From Antilocapra americana (taxonomy: Eukaryota; Chordata; Mammalia; Artiodactyla; Antilocapridae): a stretch of 64,000 nt of DNA. How positions within the stretch are numbered: position 1 is the first letter of the stretch; the number at the start of each line of letters is the position of its first letter. Shown in pieces: positions 1-12,204 of this stretch. A model generated the notes under the pieces. It did no database searches and had not been told where the DNA came from. It saw nothing but the letters and a program-made list of their open reading frames with translations. Location: assembly GCA_007570785.1 (NCBI GenBank), contig ML664152.1, positions 4,356,346 to 4,420,345 of the forward strand, written 5' to 3'. The translations under genes were made by a program, and so were the position numbers.

Positions 1-535
1 ATTAACTTACTTGGAAACAGCTCTATCCTTTTAGGTTTTGTTTTTAAGCCATGGTAAGTGAGACTCCAGCAGCATTTTATGTGGACTAATCTTGCTCCAC
101 TGCTGAGGCAAATACACTCCTATCCAATGTCCCATAAGTTATTTAAAGCAGTGTGAGTTCCAGGGCTTTCCTTCTGATTCACTCAGGTGGTTCTTTTCTT
201 TGCCTCAGAGGTTTCCTCACTTGCATGTGTTGATCAGGATGGAGCTGAAGAGTCAAGTCCTCTCTGTGCAGCATTCTCCTCTCTGGTCCCCTCAGAATCC
301 CAGCCGCCATATCTTCCCTGGACTCCCAGCTTCAGTCCTAAATCATGGAGATGCTGCTCTACTTCATTTCTTTCTCACCCCTCAGTGGTCACTGTTCCTT
401 GTTGCCTGGTGTTCATTGTTTTAAACATCATCCTTTCATATGTGTTGTCTGGAATTCAGTTGTCTCAAGAAGGATGGTGAATGTAGTCCCTACTACTGCA
501 TCTTGGTCAGAAGGGGAACTGAGACTAGTTATTTT
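1..535. mobile_element. Probable old L1 3'-region remnant
   Basis: The stretch near 270-530, with its turn 'cttggtcagaaggggaa', resembles the 3' untranslated part of old mammalian L1M elements, read in the reverse direction. Borders are vague and the first 100 bases are unassigned. Confidence 0.4.
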
Positions 536-1238
536 ATTATCAGTAGGTCAGCAAACATGTCCTAACATGTTTAACACTGTACATCTATAGATGCTACACC
601 AAAAACCTGCCTATGGAGGAGTCCGGCAAATTCCAAGCAACTCATAAATGAAATAATTCAATAAGGATTTCCCCTAACTTGAGTAGAAAATCACATCTCA
701 CTAAACCCAAACTAAATTTGTCTCCTCGCCAGCTTATCCTTAGGCAGGCCACAAAGCCTATGTTCACCTCCACACCAACCATTGTGAAGGAAATGATGGA
801 AGGGGGGGATGCAGTGTGGAAACAGACAGACCTCTCTCTCATGCTCAATATGCGCCTGGTCACTCTGTGATACAAGTTGCTACAGCTGGATAATTTATGA
901 AGTGGCCTGCACAGGTGAGGGATCCTGGAACCTAGTTTCATTAGCTGCATAGTAGGTCTACCTTTGTTTTATTCATTTACGGTTAAAAAAAAAAAAAACC
1001 CTCAATCATAATCCATTACATGAATTTCCTGATCTGGTAATGGGTCACAGCCCACAGTTAGACACTTTATCCTGCCCAGGTGTGCAGATAACCGGGTGGC
1101 AAGGGTGTCCTCCAAGACACCCCGTGACTTGCTACTGCATGAAGAGCTGTCACCTTTGATACTTGGTGTTTTGATGGCAGAGATGATAAGCGGTTAAAAC
1201 GGCAGGCTCACCAAACCTATTTTTCTCCCTCATGTGAT
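536..1238. other. Unannotated intergenic stretch
   Basis: No gene, RNA or repeat recognised apart from a 14-A run near 985. Open frames here are short and lack splice or start context. Confidence 0.5.
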
Positions 1239-1261
1239 AAACACATCAGATTGTTCTTGTT

Positions 1262-1466
1262 TGTTGTTGTTTAGTCACTAAGCCATGTCTAACCCTTTGA
1301 GATCCCATGGACTGTAGCCCACCAGACTCCTCTGTCCATTGGATTCTCCAGGCAAGAATACTGGAGTGCATTGCCATTTCCTCCTTCCTGACTCAGGGGT
1401 GGACTGCATCTTCTATGTCTCCCACATTGGCAGGTAGATTCTTTACCACTGTGCCACCAAGGAAGC
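1262..1466 (-). mobile_element. Bov-tA-type SINE
   Basis: Reverse copy with the BovB-like tail (ttgttgttgtttagtcacta), the body 'ccaggcaagaatactggagt' and the tRNA-derived head end (ctttaccactgtgccacca). An 11-bp target-site duplication, aaacacatcag, flanks it at 1239-1249 and 1469-1479. Confidence 0.9.
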
Positions 1467-1720
1467 ACAAACACATCAGGATGAAAGCTTAATTTGTTCC
1501 TTTCAAAATGCAAATATGGTAGAAGCAGGGATTTAGTTCTAATGATCTCAGTGAAGAAAAGTAGGTGCTCACAGGCATTAAAGTTGGGTCTCCAAGTTGA
1601 ACTCAAAGAGCTTATCAAGGACCCCTTTCTGTTCACAAAATCAAAGACAACAGATGGATTATTGAATAGTTTGTAACATTGGAGGTTATTTTTTTGAGTT
1701 TGTAACATCTGATATCCTCT

Positions 1721-4400
1721 TTGTTGTTCAGTCACTAGGTCAACTCCATGACCCCATGGACTACAGCACACCAGGCCTCCCTGTCCTTCACTATTTCACA
1801 GAGTCTGCTCACACTCATGTCTGTTGTGTTGATGGTGCCTTCCAACCATCTCATCCTCTGTTGCCCCACTCTCCTCCTGTCCTTAATCTTTCCCAGCATC
1901 AGGGTCTTTTCCAGGGAGTTAGCTCTTCGCATCAGGTGGCCAGAGTATTGGAGCTTCAGCTTCAGCATCATCCCTTCCAATGAATATTCAGAGTTGATTT
2001 CCTTTAGGATTAACTGGTTTGACCTTCTAGCTTCCAAGGGAATCTCAAGTGTCGTTTCCAGCACCACATTTCAAAAGCATCAATTCTTCGGTGCTCAGCT
2101 TTCTTTATGGTCCAGCTTTCACATCTGTACATGACTAATGGAAAAAGCATAGCTTTGACTATGCAGACCTTCATCAGCAAAGTGATGTCTCTGCTTTTAA
2201 TACACTGTCTAGGTTTGTCATAGCTTTCCTTCCAGGGAGCAAGTCTCTTAATTTCATGGCTGCAGTCAATGTCTGCAGTGATTTTGGAGCCCCCAAAAAT
2301 AAAATCTGTCACTGTTTCCATTTTTCACCCATCTACTTGCCATGAAGTGATGGGACCAGATGCCATGATCTTAGTTTTTTGAGTGTTGAGTTTTAAGGCA
2401 GCTTTTTCACGCTCCTCTTTCACTTTTATCAAGAGACTCTTTAGTTCTTCTCTGCTTTCTGCCATAAGGGTGGTGTTATCTGCATATCTGAGGTTATTGA
2501 TATTTCTCCCAGCAATCTTGGTTCCAGCTTGTGCTTCATCCAGACTGTCATTTTGCATGATGTACTCTGCATAGAAGTTAAATAAGTAGGGTGACAATAT
2601 ACAGCCTTGATTTACTCCTTTCCCAATTTGGAACTAGTCTTTTGTTCCATGTTCATTTCTAACTGTTGCTTCTTGACCTGCATACAGATTTCTCAGGAGG
2701 CAGGTAAGATGGTCTGGTATTCCTGTCTCTTGAAAAATTTTCCACAGTTTGTTGTGACCCACACAGTTAAAGGCTTTGGTGTAGTCAATAAAGCAGTTGT
2801 AGATATTTTTCTGGAATTCCTTTGCTTTTTCTATGAATGTTGGCAATTTGATCTCTGGTTCCTCTGCCTTTTCTAAATCCAGAGAAGGGAATGACAAACC
2901 ACTTCAGTACTCCTGCCTTGAGAACCACATGAACAGTATGAAAAGGGCCATGCTCAGTAAACCCAGTTTTCTGTTGATGGGTAGGGCTGTGTTCTCTCCA
3001 TGTAGTTTGACCTGAGGCCAAGATATGGTAGGGGTAATGGCGGTAAAAGAGACCTTCTTCAAAAGGACTTATGCCAGGACTGTTGTATTCAGTGCCCCTG
3101 ACCCCGCAGCAGGCCAGTGTCAACCAACACCTCTGCCAGACACTCCTGGACACTTACAGGCAAGTCTGGCTCAGTCTCTTGTGGGGTAACTGCTCCTTTC
3201 TCCTGGGTCTCGGTGCATACAAGGTTTTGCTTGTGCCCTCCAAGAGTCTGTTTCCCCAGTCCTGTGGAAATTCTGTTATCAAATCCTACTAGCCTTCAAA
3301 GTCAAATTCCCTGGGGATTCTCAGTCTCTTGCCAAATCCCCAGGTTGGGAAATCTGTTGTGGGCCCTAGAACTTTCGCAACAGTGCAAGAACTTCTTTGG
3401 TATAATTATTCTCCATTCTGTGGGTTGTCTGCTGGGTGGCTCTATGGTAGGGCTCACATGCCTTGGCTCCCAGGTCTGCTGCAGCCAGAGCCCCTGTCCT
3501 CACGGCAGGCCACTGCTGACCTGTGCGTCTGCAGGAGATGCCCAGACACTCAAAGGCAGGGCTGGCTCAGTCTCTTGTGGGGTCCCTGGGTCCTGATGTA
3601 CACAAAGTTTTGTTTGTGCCCTCTGAGCATCTCTGGTGGGCATGGGGTTTGATTTAAATGTGATTTTGCCCCCCCCCGCCATCTTGTTTGGGCTTCTCCT
3701 TTGCCCCTGGGCATAGGGTATCTTTCCTTGGTGGGACACAACATTCTCCTGTTGATGGTTGTTCAGCGGTTAGTTGCAATTTTGGCATTCTCACAGGAGA
3801 GGATGAGCGCACGTCCTTCTCCAAGTCCCACAGACCCAACCAGGATGGAGATATAATGGTTGTCTGAATTAAATTGGCCAAATCCAGTCCATTTTGGTTC
3901 ACTGATTCCTAAGATGTTGATGTTCACTCTTGCCATCTCTTACTTGACCACTCCAATTTACCTTGATTCATAGACCTAACATCCAGGTTCCTATGCAATA
4001 TTGTTCTTTTGTAAATCACTGGACTTTAACCATTAGACACAGCCACAACTGAGAGCTGTTTCTGCTTTGGCCCAGCTGCTTCATTCTTTCTGGAGCTATT
4101 AGTCAATTCTCTCTACTCTTCCCCAGTAGCATATTTCACCTTCTGACCTGGCGGGGGGGAGGGCTCATCTGGTATCATATTTTTTTGTTTTTTCATACTG
4201 TTCATGGGGTTTTCCTGGCAAGAATACTGGAGTGGCTTACCATTCCTTTCTCCAGTGGACTACGTTTTGTCAGAACTCACTATGACCCATCCATCTCGGA
4301 TGACCCTGCATTGCCCATAGCTTTATTGAGTTACACAAGCCCCTTCACCATGACAAGGCTGTGATCCATGAAGGGGAAGACCGTGTATGTAGGGTGTACA
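1721..4400 (-). mobile_element. BovB (RTE) LINE, degenerate, mostly reversed
   Basis: A BovB 3' end starts at 1721 (reverse) and continues through fragments of the reverse-transcriptase ORF on the minus strand. About 2634-2897 reads NCFIDYTKAFNCVG and LTCLLRNLYAGQEATV; about 2325-2597 reads NINNLRYADNTTLMAES. The polymerase motif YADD is changed to YADN and the frame is broken by stops and shifts, so the copy is dead. From about 2880 to 3060 the sequence matches BovB in the opposite orientation, and 3800-4400 again matches the BovB 5' part reversed. This indicates an internal rearrangement or several adjoining copies. Confidence 0.85.
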
Positions 4401-5794
4401 TTGTTTTTCTGGTGATCCAGTATGGCTTAGCTCAACACTGGCCTTTGTTTTAAATGTTGGTAATTTGTTTATAATGGATTTTATGCATTCATCTTGATTT
4501 TTTAAAATATTGCATAAAAATGGTGATTATCCTGATTTCTGAGGGTTTGAGTCTCCTTAAATTTTGCACCCAGACAAGTGCCTTCCTCACCTTACACTCA
4601 TCCTGGCACTGGGCCACCCCCACCTAGAGCCATCTCCCAGAAGCAGGGAGGGCGGGCAGATATGGAGCTTCTGCCTTCTCCCTGGCTGGGCACTTGCAGA
4701 CTCGTGGCTGTGGGTATAGGTCACATTGTTGTTCATCAGAGCTCCAGACTTGAAGAAAATAAGGTTGGACTTGAAAATTTATCACAGCTCCCACTGTCCT
4801 GGAGGAACACAGAGACTCCTGGAAATGGCCATTTGTTATCCCAGGGCAGCTGGACACAAGACAGAGAGGGCGTCTGCCAGCGCCACTCAGTGGGCACTGA
4901 AGATGGCGGGGCTGGGGGCTGGGTGGGCCTTGTCCTGGCAGAGGCGCCAGAGAGAACAAAGCGTCGTGTGGGCCCGTGGCTCTGCCCTGGTTCTGCGCTG
5001 AAGTCAGCACGGTAACTGTGGAGAGAAATGGGTACCACACCCACAGCAGTCCACACAGGAGGTGACCGGTGCCCCCCAAGGCCAGGGGCCGTGGGTGGAA
5101 CATCGAGTCTTCATGATGGGCTCGTGCGCAGGCTAACAATGGAGCAGCTCAGCTTCCCATGGCAGCTTCTGGAAGAGCCACAGCCGCGACCCTGGGCTGG
5201 CAGCACTATCACCAGGTTATCGCTGGAGGTGGTGAGGGGGCGTGACTGGGAAGGAGTCCATCCGTCTGTCCGCAGGGCCCCCGGTGCTGGTCCCATTTAG
5301 ATTCCTCACCTGAGTTATGTGGGGATGGCCCATTAGTGACAACTCACAGAGCTAAACACAGGTGCGTGTGCTTTTTGAGATATGATAGACTGCAGAGAAC
5401 GTTCACAACGTAACTGGAAGGTACACAATGCCGGGCCCACTGCAGGCTGACCTGGGGTTGGGGAGGCAGGGGTGCCCCAGGCCTGAGGCAGGCATACCCA
5501 CCCTCCAAGAGCCCCCAATGGATGGGAGCTACTCTAATGTAGGAACCAAGTACAGGGCCTCTCAGACCTCAACTGGCCTGGCATCTCGTTAACTGCAGCT
5601 CCTGCTCACCCAGGCCCAGGCAGCCCAGGACTCTGCCTTCCTGATTGTGTTAGAACAAACCCAGTGGGGGCAAGGCTGCCCGACCCAGCATCACCCAGGT
5701 TCCTCAGTAGGTGTCCCTGACCACCCACCCCCCCACCTCCTCACCCCTCCCCACAGGACACAGTGCCCACCCTACCCACTCTACCAAGAGCCTC

Positions 5795-5920
5795 CTGGGA
5801 TGGGACTTCTCAAATTTCAAAGTGAAACTCCTGGGATGGGGCCTGAGAGTCTGGTTTCCTGCAGGCTCCCAGGTGACACTGCTACAGCGAGGCCCAGGCC
5901 ACGCTCTGCATGGTGAGGCT
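5795..5920 (+). mobile_element. Possible MER5A/B (hAT-Charlie) fragment
   Basis: The run ggggcctgagagtctggttt followed by 'ggctcccaggtgacactgct' resembles the centre of the MER5 family of short DNA transposon fossils. It is old and diverged. Confidence 0.45.
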
Positions 5921-6301
5921 CCGAGGGCCTCCCGCACAAAGCCTTCCCTGCTCATGCCTTGGCTGGCCCCCCATCCCTTTAGGGCCAGGCCTGGCCTCCA
6001 CGGCCAGCCTCACCCCAGCACTACTCTCACTTCCTGGCCTTTGAACCTGCTCTGCCCCTCCTCTCCGTGCCTCGCCCTCCCACCCCCACTTCCTCTCCAG
6101 GCTTGTGGATTTCTGCTGGCATTCAAGACCCAGTTCAGACTTTCTCACATCCATGGCCTCCCCTAGCAGTCTGGGCATGCTTCTCCTGTGTCCCGCAGGC
6201 ACACTGTTCTGTAACTAATGGTTTCAGGGGTGGCGTTCTCCATCACTGTGGACCTGGAACCCTTGTTCAGGCTTTCACTACGCTTCCCCAGGGTTAAGAG
6301 C

Positions 6302-6315
6302 CTGCCCCCTGGTGG
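6302..6315 (-). promoter_or_regulatory. Candidate CTCF-binding core motif
   Basis: The minus strand reads CCACCAGGGGGCAG, a full match to the known CTCF core CCASYAGRKGGCRS. It is not inside a recognised SINE. Binding is not shown by sequence alone. Confidence 0.45.
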
Positions 6316-6794
6316 TTCACTTTTGGAAGTGATTCTTGGGGGCTGGGGAGAAGGGGCCCACCAGAAGATACAGAGTCAAGCTATTTATGCTGTGGGCACA
6401 GGGGCGCCAAATTCCTTAACCTGCCATGTCTGGATTTCTTTAATTAACAGTTAATGTTCCAACTACATGGTCTTTGTTGTAAAAACTCCTATATATCCTG
6501 GCTCCCCTCTGACCTCTAAGATGCTGTGTCCTGGGTTCATGTCCTCAGTTTTGTCTGCGATAAAACAACTCTCAGCTTTCAGGCAGTGCATTTTCTTTCA
6601 GTCAACACAGACATCCAGCAACCACCCGTCGAATCCATGCCCTCTGACCCATCTCCTATTCCGTGTGGGCATACAGCTTATAGCACAGCAGAGAAGAGGA
6701 ATTCCTGGTCTTGTGAGGGAAAGAGACACAGAAAATGGGATTGCATATCTGCACATCACCGGAGAGGTGCTGAGAGGGCCAGGGAGCTAAGCTG

Positions 6795-6990
6795 CTGCCA
6801 GCACTGTGCTCTTACATATGTTCGTTAGCGTGTCCAGTCATCTTGGAGCTGAGAAAAATAATCTCATTTTACAGATGAGGAAACTGAGGCATGGAGCAGT
6901 GAGACTACTTGCCTGAAATCACAGGGGCCCAGATTTGAGCCCAGGCGTCTGACCCGGAGCCTGAGGTCATAACCCCCATGTGACAGTTCC
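6795..6990 (+). mobile_element. MIR SINE
   Basis: Contains the MIR core 'ttttacagatgaggaaactg' followed by aggca...gccc with 'tgcctgaaatcacaggg' and 'gatttgagcccaggcgtctg', in the order of the MIR consensus. Confidence 0.8.
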
Positions 6991-7043
6991 TATTAGGGGA
7001 CGACTTTGACCTGATCCTGGAGGTAGGAGAGTGGTTTGCAGCT

Positions 7044-7178
7044 GGAGGGGGCGGGGAGAGAGGGAGGAAGGGGGAGAGGAAGGGGAAAAAGGGAGGAAGG
7101 GGGAGGGGGGAATGAGGGAGGAAGGGGGAGGGGAAAGGGAGAGAGGGAGGAAGGGGGAGGGGAGGGGAGAGAGGGAGG
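7044..7178 (+). repeat. G-rich purine tract (GGGGGAGAGAGGGAGGAA-like)
   Basis: About 135 bases almost purely purine, built from gggagg, aagggggagg and gagaggga blocks. Many runs of three or more G on the + strand could form G-quadruplexes, and the mirror-like purine run could form triplex DNA. Confidence 0.85.
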
Positions 7179-7179
7179 G

Positions 7180-8172
7180 CACTGCTGGAGCAGCACCTGT
7201 GCACACCTGAGTTTAGGTGCAGACTGCAGCCCTGCACCAGACTGGCCTCTGGGACTTGAGCTACAAACCTCTACTCCAAATCAATAGACAGTTCCCAAAA
7301 ACATGCAGATTCTTGCAGAGAATCCAAAGGACTGCAATCTCAGTTCTGAAGGAACCCAGAATCTAGTGAGGTCACAGGTGGGTGCACACACACAGAGATA
7401 TCTGTGAAGATCCCCCTAACATCTGCACAGTGGAGGAGATATGACAGCGGAGGGCGTGCAGGCTCAGGTTGGGGTGGGGGTGGAGAAGCCATGGCAAGCA
7501 GCACAGGTCCAGTGCTGTAACCTGGGGGAGCACCCGTCAGGGGAATGGGCAGTGGAGGGTGGCTGAGTGTGTGCATGGAGGGAACTGAGGTGGGGGGGTG
7601 GTGAGCCTTGGTGCCAGGAAGTAATCCTGGGAGCACTGGGGAGCATGGGTGACACCAGATCCTCTCATCTTGCACTGGCACTGTGCAAGAGCTCTACAAC
7701 TGCTGGGGTTGCCAGGCCGCCCAGTGGGCATATGAGCTCAGCATTCTTGTGCCCATTTTGTAAGGGGAGGTAAGCTTGAGGAAAGTCAGATGAGTATCAG
7801 GGTCACTCAGCCTGAAAGGTACAGGACAGAGGGGGAGTAGCCACCCACCCCAGGTGGTCGGAAGTTGGGAGCAGGTGGCGTGGAGGAGAAAGTGACCCAG
7901 TCACAGGAGGACTGACAGGAGACTCACAGGAGGACAGACAGGACTTGGGAGGAAGGGAGCAAGAAACTGCACTTAAACAGAGGACAGGATTGGGGTTCTG
8001 CTCCATCAGAGGGGATGGGACCAGAGGTGGAGACACGAGGCAGGTGAAGATGATCTGGGTGTGTTTGTAAGAGAAAATGATGCCACAGAGAGAAGTGGGG
8101 AGGCAGGAATATTTCTGTTGCTGCAAAAACATTTCAAATTGTGTTTGTCTGTTGCCACTCTAATGAAGCGCT
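7180..8172. other. Unannotated intergenic stretch
   Basis: Purine-rich, with no gene or repeat confidently recognised. 7748-7815 may be a worn MIR core. Confidence 0.4.
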
Positions 8173-8180
8173 GAGTAAGC

Positions 8181-8456
8181 ATGCTGCTGCTGCTGCTAAG
8201 TCATTCAGTCATGTCCGACTCTGTGCGACCCCATAGATGGCAGCCCAGGCTCCCCCGTCCCTGGGATTCTCCAGGCAAGAACACTGGAGTGGGTTGCCAT
8301 TTCCTTCTCCAATGCATTGAGAGTGAAAAGTGAAAGTGAAGCTGCTCAGTCATGTCCGATTCTTAGTGACCCCATGGACTGCAGCCCACAGGCTCCTCTG
8401 TCCATGGGATTTTCCAGGCAAGAGTACTGGAGTGGGCTGCCATTGCCTTCTCCAGA
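8181..8456 (-). mobile_element. Bov-A2 SINE
   Basis: Two BovA monomers in reverse orientation after a (CTG)n start (ctgctgctgctgctaagtca), joined by the usual aaagtgaaagtgaa linker. It is flanked by the duplication gagtaagcatg at 8173-8183 and about 8455-8465. Confidence 0.9.
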
Positions 8457-8594
8457 GTAAGCATGAGTTGCATGAATGAATGAGCAGCTCTTCCCTTTGT
8501 GCTTTCTTTGATTGTGTTTAAGGGAGAGAAGCATAATTGCCTTAGGTGAGGTACTATGTCCTCTTTTGATTCATTCACTGTAATCTTCCTTTAA

Positions 8595-9060
8595 TAAAGG
8601 TAACATTCCATGACCCAAAAGTCACCATTTTACAATGCAATTTGGTAGCATTCAGCATTATTTACAATGTTGTGGAACCTGGTGGGCTGCTGTCTGTGGG
8701 TTTGCAGAGAGTCGGACACGACTGAAGTGACTTAGCAGCAGCAGCAGCAGCAATGCTATGCAACCATCACCCTGACTGATTTCAGGATGTCTTGATGGTT
8801 GCAAAAGGAAACCCATAGCCGCCAGGAGCCAGTCTCCGTCCCTCCCCACCCCAAGCCCCTTGCACGCACGCACGGAAATCTGCCTTCTCTCTGCATCCAT
8901 TCGCCTGTCTGGGCAGGTCACGGAAGTGCGATCACACCCCGCATGGCCTCTCGTCACTGGCTCCTTTTGCTTGGCATCATGGGTTGAGGTTCATCCACGC
9001 TGTAGCCTCTGTCACTACTTTGTCCCTTTTCATGGCTGGACTATTCCACAGAATGGAATA
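8595..9060 (-). mobile_element. Old L1 3' region split by a Bov-A2 piece
   Basis: Phrases such as 'tgcaaccatcaccctgactg' and 'catggctggactattccaca' belong to reversed old L1M 3' regions. The match is interrupted at about 8677-8754 by a + strand Bov-A2 3' end ending in (gca)n. Confidence 0.6.
8677..8754 (+). mobile_element. Bov-A2 3'-end fragment
   Basis: Shows ctggtgggctgctgtctgtg, the 'gagtcggacacgactgaagt' tail and a terminal (gca)n run, in + orientation. The first monomer is absent. Confidence 0.75.
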
Positions 9061-9071
9061 AAAAGAAGCAG

Positions 9072-9907
9072 GAAAGGAATAGAAAGCAGATGCGGTCTAC
9101 ATGAAGCACTACCTCTGCCAGAGGTGTGTTTAGTGTGGAGCTGTGCCCCTCTGAGGGCAGACTGCTGAGAAGTGGTGACACCAGGAACATCCCTTTTTGT
9201 TGAGGGCAGCGGGACTGGCTGTGAGTGAATGTGGTCCATGAGAGTCCTGGACCAAGGGGCCGTCCAAGAAGGCCATTAGTGGAATTGTCCTTGTGAACAA
9301 GGCCATGGGGCGCACTCGGCTGATCACTCATCTGTCGATGGACGTCTGCATCTCCAGGCTCATTTTTGCTGAACCGAGCCCTGGCTTCCCTGAGGCTGAT
9401 CCCAGAGCCACAGGATGGAGGACCGGCTGCCTCTGGGCTCATCTGGCATCATCTCTCCCCGCCAGCTCCCTCTTCCCCTGATCTTCTCAGGACAGAGCTC
9501 GTTCAGTACAATGGACGGACCAGCTCTGCCTCTTGGCCTCAAGCGTGAGGACAATCCCTCTAATGGCCCTCTTGAACATCCCCCTGGTCCCAAACTCTCA
9601 CTGACCACATTCACTCATGGCCAGTCCAGCTCTCCCCAACAAAAAGGGATGTTCTAGCTCTTGCCCTTTGTATCCTACACTCCCACCATCAGGAAGCACG
9701 TTCCATCATTTACCCCTGCCTCATCTTGGGAGGGAGGCAGAACTGTGGTCAGCAGATAGCATCTGGGTGGCTCTCACCCATCATTTCTGGACCACAGAGC
9801 CTGATAGCCCCCGTAGTCTGCCCCTCAAAGGGGCACAGTTCCACACTAAACACACCTCTGGCAGTGGCAGAACTTCATAGAGACCACAATTTTTTTTCTA
9901 TTCTTTC
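9072..9907. repeat. Large imperfect inverted repeat, identity unknown
   Basis: The left arm (9072-9292) and right arm (9547-9907) are reverse complements. Over 108 bases (9185-9292 against 9547-9654) I count about 19 mismatches (82% identity). Outer parts also pair (acactaaacacacctctggc at about 9844 against its complement near 9123). The right arm carries about 150 extra bases (about 9655-9806). The 254-base centre shows weaker symmetry. It could be an old DNA transposon with long inverted ends, two copies of one repeat head to head, or an inverted duplication. I do not recognise the family. Confidence 0.75.
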
Positions 9908-11064
9908 AATTTTGCATAACCTTTCAGAGAAACTTAAAGAAGACAATCCCCAGTCGAGGCGGGTTACTGCATTTGAACAGTGATACACAATTCCATCATC
10001 AGAAGCCTTCCCACTGACGCCTGTGTACTTTCTCACATAAGGGCAGCTTTGACAATATTTCCTTAAAGGATATTCAGGGCTTTATTGCTGGAGCAAATAA
10101 TGCCAACCAGCCCTTTGTAATGGCTCGAGCTAAAGACCAAGAGGTCCCAAGGGCTCATCCAGGGTGGAGGGCGATATGTCGGGAGTAAGGTTTACAGGCC
10201 CCTGGTCACTTCTCTTCCCCAAGGCCATTCTCAGTGATCCGGGGGAGGGTATGGGAGCAGCAGTGCCCTGGACACACCCATGACCCCTCAGCTGTGTCGG
10301 TAGTAAATGCAGACCCTCTGGACTGCAGGATCCAGCCACAAAACAGGGATGTCCACATCAGAGCACTGTGATAAAATCAAACCAGTCTTATTCCTCGTCC
10401 ATGTTTTCAACTCCCTTTAAGGAATCTCTGACCTTTTTTACTCTGGGTTATTATGCTCAATCGTGTTGGCTAAGATTCTGGGTGGTTTCAGCTGCCAACT
10501 TTCCCCAAAGATATTGTAACTTGGAATCTATGTTGCATGAAGCAGTTTAGCCAAGGGTCTTTGGAGTCATGATGAAAGACATCACTCTCCAGAGGGACTT
10601 CTGCAGGTGCCCTGGGCGTTCCCTTTTATATAAATATTTGCATGGATTTCTCAGATTGCTCAATTAATATAAATGTAAATTATCTCCCTTGTCATCATTC
10701 TTTTCTCCCAGAAAATTGTTTTTCCTTCCAAGGAGTCTGTTCAACTTGAGAGAGGGGGTCTCACGTCCACCTGCTCTTATTCATCTGCTTTCCAGTGTCC
10801 TTAAACCCCCAGCTTCTTGGTGATAAAGACCCATCGAGCTTTCCCTGCCTGCCTGGTCCTGGTTGTCTAGGAAGCCGCCCTGACTTCTTTTTGTTCCTCC
10901 GGGGAGGCCTTGGCGTCCAGGCTGTTTTCCAGTCAAACTCAACAATGCATTTGAAAGGCTGCCGGTGTCACTCCCCAAAGGATTCCTCCTTGGGGCAGGA
11001 TGATTCTCAGGGTGTTTTGCCCCCCCACCATCTTGCTGGACACAGAAGCATGGAGCTAAAACCC
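9908..11064. other. Unannotated intergenic stretch
   Basis: No gene or named repeat recognised. The stretch ends where an L1 3' fragment begins. Confidence 0.5.
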
Positions 11065-12200
11065 ATGGTGTATATGATGGCAAACAGATATATCAAAAGG
11101 TGCTTGATATCACTAATAGAGAAATGCAAATCAAAAGTACAATGAAGTATCACTTCACACCAGTCAGAATGGCCATCATTGAAAAGTCTACAAATAGTAA
11201 ACACTGGAGACGGTGTGTGGAAAAGGGAACCCTCTATACGGTTGATGGGATCACAAACTGGTACAGCCACTACAGAGAACAGTGTGGAGATGCCTTAAAA
11301 AACTGGAACAGAGTAACCTTATGATCCAACAATCCCACTCTTGGGCATATATATGGAAAAGTTGAAAACTCTAATTAAAAAAAAGAAGTGCATCCCTATA
11401 TTCACAGCAGCACTATTTACAATAGCCAAACATGGAAGCAACCTAAGTGTCCACTGACAGATGAAAGGGTAAAGATGTGATACATAATGTATATATTATG
11501 CATCACATCAACATATCAATATTATATATATATATATGTTATATATAATATTATATATATTATATATCACATCTTCTTTATATATATGTACATCCCTGGA
11601 GGAAGAAATGGTAACCCACTCCAGTATTCTTGCCTAAAAACCCCATGTACAGAGGAGTCTGGTGGGCTACAGTTCAGTGGGGTCACAGAGAGTCAGACAT
11701 GACTGAGCAACTGCTACATACATATATATGACATATTTGTACAGAATATTACTCAGCCATAAAAAGAATGAAATAACACCATTTGCAACAACATGGTTGG
11801 ACATAGAGATTATCATACTAAGCAAAGTTAAGTCAGAGAAAGATAAATATCATATGATATCACTTATATGTGGAATCTAAGAAAAAAGATACAAATGAAC
11901 TTATTTACAGATATAGACTCACAAACATAGAAAAGAAACTTATGATTACCAAAGGGGGGAGGGGGGCTAGAGGGAAAACTTAGAGATGTTTGAGATTAAC
12001 AGATACACACCACTATATATAAAATAGATGGACAATAAGGACCTGCTGTGTAGCGCAGGGAACTATATTCAATATCTTGTAATAACCTATAACAGAAAAG
12101 TATCTGAAAAAGAATTGTACCTACATATATATATAACTGAATCACTTGTTGTATACCTGAAACATTATAAATCAATGATATTTCAGTAAAAAAAAATATT
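11065..12200 (+). mobile_element. L1 3' fragment (ORF2 end and 3' UTR)
   Basis: Carries the L1 ORF2 end (agaatggccatcattgaaaa, 'aatattactcagccataaaa') and the 3' UTR with 'gtgtagcgcagggaactata', ending in an A-rich tail near 12185. It is split by a Bov-tA fragment and AT repeats at 11515-11722. Frames are broken. Confidence 0.85.
11598..11722 (+). mobile_element. Bov-tA fragment in L1
   Basis: Body and tail only (ggaggaagaaatggtaaccc to gagtcagacatgactgagca), inside the L1 sequence after a TA-rich run (11515-11590). Confidence 0.8.
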
Positions 12201-12204
12201 TATA

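Larger units (their letters stand above)
4401..6794. other. GC-rich intergenic stretch
   Basis: Mostly without named repeats, moderately GC- and CpG-rich near 4640-5300. Overlapping frames of 80-171 codons exist on both strands but show no protein family, splice structure or consistent start. A MER5-like fragment (5795-5920) and a CTCF-like motif (6302-6315) are listed separately. Confidence 0.5.

Noticed and set aside
4578..5300. Several overlapping frames of 80-171 codons on both strands
   Set aside because: They overlap each other in different frames, contain no recognisable domain and are explained by high GC content.
6936..7237. Pro/Ser/Leu-rich minus-strand frames
   Set aside because: They are translations of the purine tract at 7044-7178.
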